NCBI GenBank assembly: GCA_937907205.1
Contig: CALESE010000206.1
Span: 1 to 40,628 of the forward strand
Reading direction: 5' to 3'
Length of the DNA stretch: 40,628 nt
From: an uncultured Romboutsia sp.
GTDB lineage: Bacteria; Bacillota; Clostridia; Peptostreptococcales; Peptostreptococcaceae
Shown: in pieces, positions 7,021 to 16,457 of the stretch
Position numbering within the stretch: position 1 is the first letter of the stretch
How the letters are laid out: each line of letters begins with the position of its first letter
Made by a program: the position numbers and the translations under genes
The notes under the pieces: generated by a model
The model's database searches: none
What the model saw: the letters and a program-made list of their open reading frames with translations, nothing else
Told to the model about the DNA's origin: nothing

Positions 7021-9387
7021 TTATTCACCTTCTAAATCTTGTAAGTCTTGTTTACTTATTAACACTTTTCTTGGTTTACTTCCTTCACTTTGGCCAACAA
7101 TACCTCTTTCTTCCATAGAATCTATAAGTCTTGCAGCTCTATTAAAACCTATTTTAAACTTTCTCTGAAGCATTGATGCTGATCCTTGACCACTTTCAAC
7201 TACAAACTCAATTGCTTCACTTAATAAATCATCTTCATCACTTGATTTTGCAATTGTAGCTTTTGAAATTGTATCCATTATTTCTTCTTCATATTTTATT
7301 TCTTCATTAATCTGACCTTTTACAAACTCTATAACTTTTTCAGATTCATTTTCTGATATAAATGCACCTTGAAGTCTAACTGGCTTTGCTGCACCTAATG
7401 GATAGAATAACATGTCACCTTTTCCAAGAAGTTTTTCAGCTCCACCCATATCAAGAATTGTTCTTGAATCTGTTTGAGATGAAACAGCAAATGCTATTCT
7501 TGACGGTATATTAGCCTTTATTACTCCAGTTATAACATCAACTGATGGTCTTTGTGTAGCAACTATTAAATGCATTCCTGCTGCCCTAGCCATTTGTGCA
7601 AGTCTACATATATAGTCTTCTACATCATTTGAACTAACCATCATTAAGTCAGCTAACTCATCTATTATTATTACAATTTTAGGAAGTTTTTCTTCACATT
7701 TTTCATTGTAACTTGTTATATCTTTTACTTGATTATCTGCAAATAATTTATATCTTCTATTCATTTCAACTACTGCCCAGTTAAGTGCATTAGCTGCTTT
7801 TTTAGGGTCTGTAACCACTGGTATTAATAAATGAGGTATACCATTATAGTTTGCAAGTTCAACAACCTTTGGATCTATAAGCAAGAATTTAACCTCATCT
7901 GGTTTTGCTTTATATAGTATACTGTTTATTAGTGTATTTACGCAAACACTTTTTCCAGAACCTGTTGACCCTGCTATAAGTAAGTGTGGCATTTTTGACA
8001 TATCAGCTATTATTGGTTTTCCACTTATATCCTTGCCAAGAGCCATTGCAAGTGGAGAGTCAAACTTTTTAAACTCATCACTATCAAGTACATCTCTAAG
8101 TCCTACCATTTGTGACTCTTCATTTGGAACTTCTATTCCTATAGCACTTTTACCTGGTATTGGAGCTTCTATTCTTATACTTTTAGCTGCTAAGCTTAAT
8201 GCTATATCATCAGTTAAGTTTACAATTTTACTTACTTTAACTCCTGGACTTGGTTGTATCTCATACCTTGTTATAGTAGGACCTACTGTAACTTGATTAA
8301 CTTTTGCTTCAACTCCAAAATCTGATAATGTCTTTTCAAGTAAAGATGCATTTTTTAATACTATCTTTTTGCCATTATCACCAGTTTTTTTATCAACTTT
8401 ATTTAAAAGTTCTATACTTGGCATTTTATAATTTTCATATGTTGTATCAGTTTTTATATTCATTGGCTGAGTTGCTTGCATATCTTCATTGCTATTTTTT
8501 TCAACCTTAGTTTCTTTTTCATTTTTGCTACCAACTTGAAGCTCTTTTAAAACATCTAATTCAGACATACTTTGAGTTCCTTCTAATATTTCTAAGTACT
8601 CATCTTCAGCTTTATTAAATCCTACTATTTTTATAGTTTTATCATTAATATCTTCTTCAGAGTCTATAACTATTTCTTCATTGTGTTTGTTTTTAGACAT
8701 AAAGTTTTTTAATTTACTCTCTTTTTTAACAACTGTGTCTTCATCTACTTCATCTGTAATCATATCAATTGCAGACTTCTTTAAATTAACCATCTTTTCT
8801 TTAAAAGTTAAATTTTCATTTTTAGATTTATTTGACTTTGTTTTTATAGTTATAATTACATCTTTTATAGATATATTAAATGTAAACATAACTGAAATTA
8901 TAAGAGCAAATATACTTATTAGCCATCCACCAGTCATACCAAATATTTGTACCATATAATATGTTATAGTTGTTGATACAAGACCACTCCCTGTACCATC
9001 TACTCCCATTTTCATAACAGGCTTTAACATTTCTGGACTTAAAGGACTATCAATTGGAAGAGATTTAGAATTTGTTAGTCCATAAAATACAAATATAAAT
9101 ATTATTGCTAAGTAATACATTTTACTACTTCTTAGTCTATATATGTATTCATTTCCATCAAAAAATCCTAGTGCTCCTTTTGCTATAACTATAAATGGTA
9201 TTGCTATAGAAAGAGCTCCAAATAATCCTTTAAATAAATTTTGCATTAAATTTCCTATCAACCCCATAGAACCTGAATTTAAACTATATAATAAAAATAT
9301 ACCTATAAATATCGTTACTAAGTTGTGATATTCTGCGTTAAAGCTTACTTTATTTTGTTTCTTTTTACTACTTTTTTTCTTTGCCAC
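7021..9387 (-). CDS. ftsK: DNA translocase FtsK/SpoIIIE
   Basis: Membrane-anchored hexameric DNA pump that clears chromosome DNA through the division or sporulation septum. A basic N-terminus (AKKKSSKKKQ) is followed by about four membrane helices (residues about 25-175). Next comes a charged, low-complexity linker, then the RecA-like motor with Walker A GSTGSGKSV and Walker B region KIVIIIDELADLMM. The C-terminal winged-helix gamma domain (SMLQRKFKIGFNRAARL) reads the KOPS/SRS-type sequences. The start is taken as GTG at 9387, 8 nt from AAGAGG. An upstream in-frame GTG at 9396 overlaps the SD. Linker content is Glu/Lys/Asn rich. Whether it acts as FtsK or SpoIIIE cannot be told without the rest of the genome. 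Confidence 0.95.
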   Translation of the reverse strand: MAKKKSSKKKQNKVSFNAEYHNLVTIFIGIFLLYSLNSGSMGLIGNLMQNLFKGLFGALSIAIPFIVIAKGALGFFDGNEYIYRLRSSKMYYLAIIFIFVFYGLTNSKSLPIDSPLSPEMLKPVMKMGVDGTGSGLVSTTITYYMVQIFGMTGGWLISIFALIISVMFTFNISIKDVIITIKTKSNKSKNENLTFKEKMVNLKKSAIDMITDEVDEDTVVKKESKLKNFMSKNKHNEEIVIDSEEDINDKTIKIVGFNKAEDEYLEILEGTQSMSELDVLKELQVGSKNEKETKVEKNSNEDMQATQPMNIKTDTTYENYKMPSIELLNKVDKKTGDNGKKIVLKNASLLEKTLSDFGVEAKVNQVTVGPTITRYEIQPSPGVKVSKIVNLTDDIALSLAAKSIRIEAPIPGKSAIGIEVPNEESQMVGLRDVLDSDEFKKFDSPLAMALGKDISGKPIIADMSKMPHLLIAGSTGSGKSVCVNTLINSILYKAKPDEVKFLLIDPKVVELANYNGIPHLLIPVVTDPKKAANALNWAVVEMNRRYKLFADNQVKDITSYNEKCEEKLPKIVIIIDELADLMMVSSNDVEDYICRLAQMARAAGMHLIVATQRPSVDVITGVIKANIPSRIAFAVSSQTDSRTILDMGGAEKLLGKGDMLFYPLGAAKPVRLQGAFISENESEKVIEFVKGQINEEIKYEEEIMDTISKATIAKSSDEDDLLSEAIEFVVESGQGSASMLQRKFKIGFNRAARLIDSMEERGIVGQSEGSKPRKVLISKQDLQDLEGE

Positions 9388-9436
9388 CAATCTCACCTCT
9401 TATTTTTACTCAAAATTAATTTATCCTAACCATAGC

Positions 9437-9469
9437 AAAAAGTGTTAATGCCTTAACACTAACACTTTT
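9437..9469 (-). terminator. Hairpin between tepA and ftsK (probable terminator)
   Basis: AAAAGTGTTA (9438-9447) can pair with TAACACTTTT (9460-9469). An alternative stem, GTGTTAA/TTAACAC, shares the same bases. On the minus strand TTTTTGC follows. The two mutually exclusive stems are a small oddity. It probably ends the dapG-tepA message. Confidence 0.6.
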
Positions 9470-9516
9470 ATCTATATTTTTTAATTATATCATATAATAC
9501 ATTGTTTGAACAAATC

Positions 9517-10299
9517 TTATTTATTATCATTATTGTTACTTAAATTTTTATCTTCATTTATTAACTCTTTTAATTTATGTATAGCATCTTTTAATCCACC
9601 AACTTCATTTATAATACCACACTCTACAGCTTCTTTACCTATTAATACACTTCCTACATCACTTACAAGTTCATCTTTTTCGTGCATTATTCTTAATAAT
9701 TCATCTCTTTCTATATTTGATGTTCTAGTTATAAAATCTACTATTCTATCCTGCATTTTTTTAAAATATTCAAATGTTTCATTTACTCCTATAACAAGTC
9801 CATTAGTTCTAATAGGATGTACTATCATTGTAGCTGTTGGTGCTATAAATGAGTAGTCTCCTGCTGTTGCTAGTGGAACCCCTATGCTATGGCTTCCTCC
9901 TAGAACTAATGTTACAACTTTTTTAGATGTTGAATTTATAAGTTCTGCTATAGCAAGACCTGCTTCAACATCACCACCGACAGTATTTAATACTATTAAT
10001 ACACCTTTAGTTTCACTATTTTCTTCAATTGAGTATAAAAGTGGTATTATATGTTCATACTTAGTAGATTTTTTTTGAGGATTGCCCATAAAATGTCCTT
10101 CTATTTCACCTATTATAGTTATACATTGTATTTCATTTGTTGGTTTTGAAGGCAAACTAGGTACACCCATTTGTTTTATATTTTTTATATCTTCATTTTG
10201 ATTGTTGTTATTATCATCTGACTCATTTTTAATTTTTTTATTATATTTATCCACAAATTCTATATTATTATTAATATAATCCTCTTTAAAGTTTTCCAT
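9517..10299 (-). CDS. tepA: ClpP-like serine protease, TepA family
   Basis: A ClpP-fold protease of the TepA/YmfB type, normally found beside spoIIIE and reported to help degrade signal peptides or promote translocation. The ClpP core starts near residue 55. The likely nucleophile is Ser138 in GGSHSIG, and the likely His is His161 in IVHPIR. The first 45 residues are a charged, Asn/Asp-rich extension (SDDNNNNQNEDIKN) not part of the fold. There is no signal peptide. The gene is preceded by dapG, and its SD (minus-strand GAGGAG, 10309-10314) is inside a long inverted repeat that could control translation. Family assignment is firm, substrate unknown. Confidence 0.88.
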   Translation of the reverse strand: MENFKEDYINNNIEFVDKYNKKIKNESDDNNNNQNEDIKNIKQMGVPSLPSKPTNEIQCITIIGEIEGHFMGNPQKKSTKYEHIIPLLYSIEENSETKGVLIVLNTVGGDVEAGLAIAELINSTSKKVVTLVLGGSHSIGVPLATAGDYSFIAPTATMIVHPIRTNGLVIGVNETFEYFKKMQDRIVDFITRTSNIERDELLRIMHEKDELVSDVGSVLIGKEAVECGIINEVGGLKDAIHKLKELINEDKNLSNNNDNK

Positions 10300-10304
10300 A
10301 AATA

Positions 10305-10383
10305 AATACTCCTCTTCAATATGCTTTTTAGTTTATTATTTCCATAACTACTAAAAAAATTCATTGTATAAAAGAGGAGTATT
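10305..10383 (-). promoter_or_regulatory. Long hairpin that sequesters the tepA ribosome-binding site
   Basis: A 12-bp perfect inverted repeat, AATACTCCTCTT (10305-10316) and AAGAGGAGTATT (10372-10383), fills the dapG-tepA gap. In the minus-strand RNA the 5' arm begins 4 nt after the dapG stop, and the 3' arm contains the tepA SD. Inner helices (CAATG/TATTG and TTTTTAGT/ACTAAAAA) extend the hairpin. No T-run follows the 3' arm, so it is not an ordinary terminator. It could instead act as an mRNA switch. Confidence 0.6.
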
Positions 10384-10387
10384 CTTA

Positions 10388-11605
10388 TTAATTTCTATAA
10401 AATTCACTATGAATTACATGTACTGCTTTTTTCATATCATCTTTATTAACTAAACATGATATTGTCATATTAGAATCTGATGTTTGAAGTAAAATAATAT
10501 TTTCTTTTGATAATACACTAAGTACCCTTGCCATAACTCCAGGTATTCCATTTATCTTTGAACATATTAATGTTACTTTTGCGCAATCTTTATTTAGAAT
10601 ATATTCTACTTTAAACTTAGATAATATAATCTCTAATTTATCAATATCACTTTCGTCTATTACAAATACCTTTTCATCTATAAATAAGTTTATCATATCT
10701 ATACTTATATCATTTTGAGATATTTCATTTAATATATCTATAAATATATCTTCATTACATTTTATTTCAACTTGTGTTATTTTATCTTTATATGCTACTG
10801 ATGTTGTACAATCACAACCATCTTCATAACAATTATATAAATTTTTAATATTTCCTTCTAAAGAAATTTTTGTCCCTTCACAACTTTGATTTAATGTATT
10901 TTTTATAATTAATGTTATATTTTCACTTTTAGCTAACTGAACTGCTCTTGGATGGATAACTTTAGAGCCTTGATCTGCCATTTGAAAAACTTCTTCATAA
11001 TTGATACATCTAAGTAGTTTAGCATTTGGCTCAACCCTTGGATCTGCAGTCATTATTCCATCTACGTCTGTATAAATTTCTACTGTGTTACATTTTAATG
11101 CTTTTCCAATAGCAACAGCTGATGTATCACTACCACCTCTACCAAGTGTGGTTACTTCACCATCTTTGCTCACACCTTGGAAACCTGCTATAACAACTAC
11201 TTTATTTTCTTTTAGCTCTTTTAATATTCTTTGAGGATTTATATCTAATATTTTTGAATTAGAGTATTCTCCATTTGTTATTATTCCTGCTTGAGATCCT
11301 GTCAAAAATATAGACTCTATATTTTGTGAATTTAACATAGTTGTTAAAATTGATCCAGAAATTACCTCCCCACAAGACATTATCATATCTAGTTCTCTTT
11401 TGTTTGGATTTTCATTTACACTATTACATAAACCTATTAAAGTATCAGTTGCATAAGGTGCTCCTTTTCTTCCCATAGCTGAAACTACTACTACTAGTCT
11501 TAAATCTTCATCTTTTTTGTAATTTTTTATTATTTTGCATACCTCATTCATTTTTTCATAAGATTCAACTGATGTACCTCCAAATTTTTGAACTAAAATT
11601 TTCAT
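10388..11605 (-). CDS. dapG: Aspartate kinase (DapG type)
   Basis: Phosphorylates aspartate, the first step to diaminopimelate, lysine, methionine and threonine. The kinase domain starts with KFGGTSV (residues 8-14) and includes TLGRGGSDTSAVA. Two ACT domains in the C-terminal part (about residues 265-405) bind effectors. The position between ylmC and tepA is that of Bacillus dapG, the diaminopimelate-sensitive isoenzyme. The effector here is inferred from that context only. Length 405 aa is normal. An odd feature is the Cys-rich stretch YNCYEDGCDCTT between kinase and ACT domains, seen in some clostridial homologues. Confidence 0.93.
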   Translation of the reverse strand: MKILVQKFGGTSVESYEKMNEVCKIIKNYKKDEDLRLVVVVSAMGRKGAPYATDTLIGLCNSVNENPNKRELDMIMSCGEVISGSILTTMLNSQNIESIFLTGSQAGIITNGEYSNSKILDINPQRILKELKENKVVVIAGFQGVSKDGEVTTLGRGGSDTSAVAIGKALKCNTVEIYTDVDGIMTADPRVEPNAKLLRCINYEEVFQMADQGSKVIHPRAVQLAKSENITLIIKNTLNQSCEGTKISLEGNIKNLYNCYEDGCDCTTSVAYKDKITQVEIKCNEDIFIDILNEISQNDISIDMINLFIDEKVFVIDESDIDKLEIILSKFKVEYILNKDCAKVTLICSKINGIPGVMARVLSVLSKENIILLQTSDSNMTISCLVNKDDMKKAVHVIHSEFYRN

Positions 11606-11613
11606 TCTATCAC

Positions 11614-11859
11614 CTAATAAACCCCATCATATTCTATTATTATCATATCGTTTCCTATTTTTCTTACACTTCTCCACGGTACTTCTAGCATAGATTTATC
11701 TTTTTTTATTCCAAAAAGACCCCTTTCTCTTGGAATTAAAAGTGCTAATATATCTCCTGTTGTTTCATCTAATATAAGATCACAGTCTCCTACAACTCCT
11801 AATCTTTCTCCCGTTACTAAATTTACTATCTCTTTACCTGATATTTCAGATAAATTCAT
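11614..11859 (-). CDS. ylmC: PRC-barrel sporulation protein, YlmC/YmxH family
   Basis: A small soluble PRC-barrel protein, 81 aa, starting MNLSEISGKEIVNLVTGE. A GGGGGG SD lies 6 nt upstream of the ATG at 11859. The in-frame ATG at 11880 would add seven residues and has a poorer site. The conserved motif GERLGVVGDCDLILDETTG and the ending VPWRSVRKIGNDMIIIE fit the YlmC/YmxH family, small proteins conserved in endospore formers. Its biochemical role is not known. It lies 8 nt before dapG and 32 nt after the M16 peptidase gene, a linkage shared with Bacillus (ymxG-ymxH). Confidence 0.85.
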   Translation of the reverse strand: MNLSEISGKEIVNLVTGERLGVVGDCDLILDETTGDILALLIPRERGLFGIKKDKSMLEVPWRSVRKIGNDMIIIEYDGVY

Positions 11860-11891
11860 GTTTATCCCCCCATTTATCATTTAATAGTTAT

Positions 11892-13133
11892 TTATAGTTT
11901 AATATCTTCTACATCTTTTCCTACTATACAAATCCCTAGCTTATCTATATTAAATACTTTATCTATTACTCTATTTATAGTATCTTTATCAACTTCATCT
12001 ATTAACTTTAATATCTCATCTGTATCTCTAACTTGTCTATGAAGTAACATTGATTTACCAATAGACATCATTCTACTACTTGTACTTTCTAGACCTAATA
12101 TATAACTCCCCTTTAGCTGTTCTTTACTTTCTTTTATTTCTTTTTCAGTGAGATAATTTTTTTTCAAATCTTTTATCTCGTCTAAAATCATTTCATATAC
12201 TTTTTTTAAATTATCTTTACTCATACTTGCATATATGCCTACTTCTCCACATTTTCTATATAAACTTTGAGATGAGTATATTGAATAAACTAAACCTTGT
12301 TCTTCTCTTATTTTTTGGAATAGTCTTGAGCTTATACTTCCGCCAAATACTGTATTTATTACTGACAGTGCATAAACTTCTTTTATATCTTCAACAGGAA
12401 TAGCTTCTAAAGATATAGCTATGTTCACTTGTTCTGTATCTTTATTTTTTGCTATAAAACAAGAATTAAATTTAGCTTTTTCAACTTCTATATTAACGTC
12501 TTTACTATTCCAATTTATAAATTTTTCTTCCAGCTTATTTATCATTTCTTCAAAATTAAAATTTCCGCATACAGATATTACTGAATTGTTAGGAACATAA
12601 TATTTTTCAAAATAATCAACTATCTCTTTTCTTCCAATACCTTTTAAAGATTCTTCTGTTCCTATTATATTCATACCAAGTGGGTCACCTTTATATATAT
12701 TCTCTATTAATAAATCGTATGCTAAATCTTCAGGTGAATCTTCATACATTTTTAATTCTTCAAGTATTACTAGCCTTTCTTTGTCTATATCATTTTTATC
12801 AAATAGTGGGTTTAATATCATATCACTAAGTATATCTATTCCTATATCTATATGTGAATCCAATAATTTTACATAGTAGCATGTACATTCTTTGCTTGTA
12901 AATGCATTTATTTGTCCACCTAAATTATCTATTTCACTAGCAATTTCCTTTGATGTTCTATTCTTAGTACCTTTAAATAGCATGTGTTCTATAAAGTGAG
13001 ATACTCCACTTATTTTTTCATCTTCTATCCTAGAACCTGCATTTATCCAAACTCCTAAAGAAATAGACTTTAAATATGGTATTTCTTCTCCTATTATTGT
13101 AAGTCCATTTTTTAATGTGTGTATTTTGTACAT
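11892..13133 (-). CDS. Zinc processing peptidase, M16 family (YmxG/MlpA type)
   Basis: An inverzincin-type metallopeptidase related to mitochondrial processing peptidase. The inverted zinc motif HFIEH is at residues 46-50, with the distal Glu in the downstream LEELKMYEDSPED segment. The N-terminal M16 domain is followed by the non-catalytic M16C domain, with the Arg/Tyr substrate-binding strand REEQGLVYSIYS. There is no signal peptide, so it is cytoplasmic. 413 aa is the normal length. The SD TGGAGG lies about 6 nt from the ATG. In Firmicutes the gene sits between pnp/ylxY and ymxH, as here. Confidence 0.92.
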   Translation of the reverse strand: MYKIHTLKNGLTIIGEEIPYLKSISLGVWINAGSRIEDEKISGVSHFIEHMLFKGTKNRTSKEIASEIDNLGGQINAFTSKECTCYYVKLLDSHIDIGIDILSDMILNPLFDKNDIDKERLVILEELKMYEDSPEDLAYDLLIENIYKGDPLGMNIIGTEESLKGIGRKEIVDYFEKYYVPNNSVISVCGNFNFEEMINKLEEKFINWNSKDVNIEVEKAKFNSCFIAKNKDTEQVNIAISLEAIPVEDIKEVYALSVINTVFGGSISSRLFQKIREEQGLVYSIYSSQSLYRKCGEVGIYASMSKDNLKKVYEMILDEIKDLKKNYLTEKEIKESKEQLKGSYILGLESTSSRMMSIGKSMLLHRQVRDTDEILKLIDEVDKDTINRVIDKVFNIDKLGICIVGKDVEDIKL

Positions 13134-13238
13134 TCTTAACCTCCATTATTTTGCATTCGTTGTCATTAGTTAAATGTATTATCTATAATTATATATATTT
13201 ATCTATGTATAATTTTTATAAAATATTACTTAACTATG

Positions 13239-13982
13239 TTAAAATATATCATTCAAACTTCCTGGTTTAAAACCATTGTCTCTTACAATTTTTATAATAT
13301 CATCAATACCTTCCATAGTTGCGTATGTAGGATGCATCAATACTATACTTCCATCCTTCATATCCTTTTTTCTAACTCTATTTATTACAACCTCTGGTTC
13401 CTGTCTATTTTTCCAATCTATTGTATCTATATCCCATTTAAAACATGTATATCCTACTTCCTTTGCAGCCTTTATAGTTCCTTCTCCAAATGAGCCTGAT
13501 GGTGCTTGAAAAAACTTAGTTTCTTCTCCTATTATATCATCTATTATTTTTTTAGATGTTTTTATTTGTTCTAAATTTTCTTCATAAGATAATTTTGCAT
13601 AGTCTAAATGTCTATGCCCATGATTTCCTATTGTATGCCCTTCTTCTTTTATTCTTAGCAGTATATCTTTATTTTTTTCAGCCCATCTTCCTGTTACATT
13701 AAATGATATTTTTACATCTTCTTTTTTTAAAGATTCAAGTATTCCTTCTACATATTCCGTTTCCCATCCAAGGTCTACGTTGCATGTTAGTGCAACGTAT
13801 CCACTATTTTTTTTAGTTCCTTTGGTGTACGGTAAATCTTCATTTGCCATATGTAAATTGAATGTTGGTGGCGATGAATTTCTATTTAGAAAAAATATTA
13901 CCCCAACTAATAGTGCTACTACTAATAAAATAGAAAAGATAATTTTTTTTATCTTTTTTTTAGTAAGTACCATCATTATCAT
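13239..13982 (-). CDS. Membrane-anchored polysaccharide deacetylase (YlxY/PdaB type)
   Basis: A probable NodB-fold de-N-acetylase with a single N-terminal membrane anchor (residues about 10-30, IIFSILLVVALLVGVIFF), so the catalytic domain is outside or in the forespore space. The NodB domain runs from about residue 62. The first motif is TCNVDLGW in place of TFDDG, the metal His motif is NHGHRH, and the substrate-groove motif is QAPSGSFG. The altered first motif keeps one Asp and is common in this subfamily. The gene lies between pnp and the M16 peptidase, the ylxY position. The SD AGGAGG lies 9 nt upstream. Activity is not proven. Confidence 0.85.
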   Translation of the reverse strand: MIMMVLTKKKIKKIIFSILLVVALLVGVIFFLNRNSSPPTFNLHMANEDLPYTKGTKKNSGYVALTCNVDLGWETEYVEGILESLKKEDVKISFNVTGRWAEKNKDILLRIKEEGHTIGNHGHRHLDYAKLSYEENLEQIKTSKKIIDDIIGEETKFFQAPSGSFGEGTIKAAKEVGYTCFKWDIDTIDWKNRQEPEVVINRVRKKDMKDGSIVLMHPTYATMEGIDDIIKIVRDNGFKPGSLNDIF

Positions 13983-14119
13983 TTTTTAAATCCTCCTATG
14001 CCTATTTAGTTTTATATAAATATGTACAAATCATTTCTTTATAAATAGTATTATAATTAATCTTTTTTTATGCACAAATTTTAACTTAATTACATATTAT
14101 AGAGGATATTATTTTACAT

Positions 14120-14153
14120 GTAAAAAAGACGAGATATGACTCGTCTTTTTTAC
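14120..14153 (-). terminator. Rho-independent terminator of pnp
   Basis: A 14-bp perfect stem, GTAAAAAAGACGAG (14120-14133) with CTCGTCTTTTTTAC (14140-14153), lies directly after the pnp stop. It could work in both directions. Confidence 0.88.
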
Positions 14154-14157
14154 ATTA

Positions 14158-16272
14158 CTAATTTTCTTCTTTTTTATCTACCTTTTTTGGTTTAGGAAGT
14201 AATACTTTTCTAGATAAGTTTACTCTTCCTTTTTCATCTATTTCTGTAGCTTTAACAGTCACTTCATCTCCAATGTTTAAAACATCTTCAACTTTATCTA
14301 CTCTTTCATATGCTATATGAGATATATGAAGTAATCCTTCTTTTCCTGGAAGTACTTCAACAAATGCACCAAAGTTCATTATTCTTGTAACTTTTCCAGT
14401 ATAAATTTGACCAACTTCTACCTCTGCAACTATATCATATATATGCTTTTGTGCAAGAGCTATCATATCAGCATCTATTCCTGCTATGTATACCTCACCT
14501 GTTTGCTCTATGTCTATTTTAACACCAGTTTCTTCGATTATCTTAGTTATAACTTTTCCACCAGGTCCTATAACATCTTTTATCTTATCTGGCTTTATAT
14601 TCATTGTAACTATTTTTGGAGCATATTTAGATAACTCTGGTTTTGGAGCATCTATAGTCTTTTTCATTTCATTTAATATGTGTATTCTACCAATTTTAGC
14701 TTGAGTTAAAGCTTCTCTTAAAATTTGCTCATCTATACCAGCTATTTTTATATCCATTTGTATAGCAGTTATACCTTTTTCAGTTCCTGCAACTTTAAAG
14801 TCCATATCACCTAAATGGTCTTCCATACCTTGTATATCAGATAAAATAGCTACTTTATCATCATGTTTTATAAGACCCATAGCTATACCTGCAACCATGT
14901 CTTTTAATGGTACACCAGCATCTAAAAGTGACAACGTTGATCCACATACACTACCTTGAGAAGTTGAACCATTAGAACTTAAAACTTCTGAAACTACCCT
15001 TATTGCATAAGGAAATTCCTCTTGAGAAGGTATTACTGGAAGTAATGCTCTTTCTGCAAGTGCACCATGTCCAATTTCTCTTCTACCTGGACCTCTTGAT
15101 GGTCTAGCTTCACCAACACTATATGCTGGGAAATTATAATGATGCATATATCTTTTGCTTTCTTCTTCATCAAGTCCATCTAACATTTGAGCTTCACTTA
15201 TTGATCCTAGTGTAGCTATAGACATAACTTGAGTTTGACCTCTCGTGAAAAGTCCAGAACCATGAGCTCTTGGTATAAATCCATTATCACACCATATTGG
15301 TCTTATTTCATCTGGCTTTCTATTATCTGGCCTTACATTTTCATGAACTATAAGTTTTCTAACTTCTTCTTTTATTATAGCTTGTAGCGTTTCTTCTACA
15401 TCTATTCCATGGTCTTCTAATATATCTTCAAATTTTTCAAATGTTGCTTGCTTAACAGCATCCATTTTTTCCATTCTTTCTAGCTTTTCTATAGTTTTAA
15501 CTGCTTCTTTCATATCTGCAGTTGCAAATTCACGAACAGCTTTTTCTACTTCTTCATCTATTTTAAATAATGTAACTTCCATTTTTTCTTTTCCAACTTC
15601 AGCTACTATTTCCTCTATAAATGCTACAACTTTTTTAATTTCTTCATGTGCAAACAGTATAGCTTCAAGCATTAATGTATCTGGTATCTCATCTCCACCA
15701 GCTTCAACCATCATTATAGCATCCTTAGTTCCTGAAACAACTAGATGCATAGAACTTTTTTCTCTTTGCTCTGCTGTTGGGTTAACAACAAATGCACCAT
15801 CAACTAACCCTACTAAAACCGAACCTGTAGGACCATTAAATGGTATATCTGATATTGAAAGCGCTATAGATGAACCTATCATCGAAACTATATCAGGTGT
15901 ACAATCAGGGTCTACCGATAAAACAGTTGCAACAACTTGTACATCATTTCTAAATCCTTTTGGGAATAATGGTCTTATAGGTCTATCTATAAGTCTTGAT
16001 GTAAGTATTGCTTTTTCTGAAGGTTTACCTTCTCTTTTTAAAAATCCTCCTGGTATTTTACCAACTGAGTATAATTTTTCTTCATAATCAACGCTTAGAG
16101 GGAAAAAGTCTATTCCATCTCTTGGTTGAGCTGATTTTGAAACGTTAACCATAACCATAGTTTCGCCGTATGTAAGTATTGCACTTCCACTAGCTAACTG
16201 AGCTATTTTTCCTATTTCAACAGAAAGTTCTTTTCCTGCAAAATCCATCTTGAAAATTTTATGTTCAAACAT
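14158..16272 (-). CDS. pnp: Polyribonucleotide nucleotidyltransferase (PNPase)
   Basis: 3'-5' phosphorolytic exoribonuclease of the RNA degradosome. Two RNase PH domains (about residues 1-210 and 305-540) flank an all-alpha linker. The C-terminus has a KH domain (IKDVIGPGGKVITKIIEETG) and an S1 domain (GQIYTGKVTRIMNFGAFVEVLPG). Length 704 aa is normal. SD AGAGGAGGT lies 11 nt from the ATG. RNase Y, another decay enzyme, is also encoded in this window. A candidate sigma-A promoter is visible just upstream. Confidence 0.98.
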   Translation of the reverse strand: MFEHKIFKMDFAGKELSVEIGKIAQLASGSAILTYGETMVMVNVSKSAQPRDGIDFFPLSVDYEEKLYSVGKIPGGFLKREGKPSEKAILTSRLIDRPIRPLFPKGFRNDVQVVATVLSVDPDCTPDIVSMIGSSIALSISDIPFNGPTGSVLVGLVDGAFVVNPTAEQREKSSMHLVVSGTKDAIMMVEAGGDEIPDTLMLEAILFAHEEIKKVVAFIEEIVAEVGKEKMEVTLFKIDEEVEKAVREFATADMKEAVKTIEKLERMEKMDAVKQATFEKFEDILEDHGIDVEETLQAIIKEEVRKLIVHENVRPDNRKPDEIRPIWCDNGFIPRAHGSGLFTRGQTQVMSIATLGSISEAQMLDGLDEEESKRYMHHYNFPAYSVGEARPSRGPGRREIGHGALAERALLPVIPSQEEFPYAIRVVSEVLSSNGSTSQGSVCGSTLSLLDAGVPLKDMVAGIAMGLIKHDDKVAILSDIQGMEDHLGDMDFKVAGTEKGITAIQMDIKIAGIDEQILREALTQAKIGRIHILNEMKKTIDAPKPELSKYAPKIVTMNIKPDKIKDVIGPGGKVITKIIEETGVKIDIEQTGEVYIAGIDADMIALAQKHIYDIVAEVEVGQIYTGKVTRIMNFGAFVEVLPGKEGLLHISHIAYERVDKVEDVLNIGDEVTVKATEIDEKGRVNLSRKVLLPKPKKVDKKEEN

Positions 16273-16323
16273 TAATGGTTGTACCTCCTCTTTATTAAAA
16301 CCACGTTTATTATCCTAACTACT

Positions 16324-16352
16324 ATCTTATCAAAAATAGCATAAATTAACAA
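16324..16352 (-). promoter_or_regulatory. Candidate sigma-A promoter of pnp
   Basis: On the minus strand TTGTTA (16347-16352), 17-nt spacer, then TAAGAT (16324-16329). It would give a leader of about 45 nt. Confidence 0.5.
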
Positions 16353-16356
16353 CATA

Positions 16357-16377
16357 AAACTACTTTAATAGTAGCTT
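16357..16377 (-). terminator. Possible terminator of degV
   Basis: AAACTACT (16357-16364) pairs with AGTAGCTT (16370-16377) with one G-T pair. On the minus strand a short TTTTATGTT tail follows. Weak, but correctly placed between degV and pnp. Confidence 0.4.
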
Positions 16378-16457
16378 ATTGACAAATTTAGGATATCTTT
16401 AGTAACAATATTCTTATTTAATTTAGTATTTACTTATTACTTAAAAATTAAACATTT

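Noticed and set aside
13239..13982. Polysaccharide deacetylase as catalytically dead because TFDDG is altered
   Set aside because: One Asp is kept in the motif and the metal-binding NHGHRH is intact. Related YlxY-type proteins show similar variants, so inactivity cannot be concluded.
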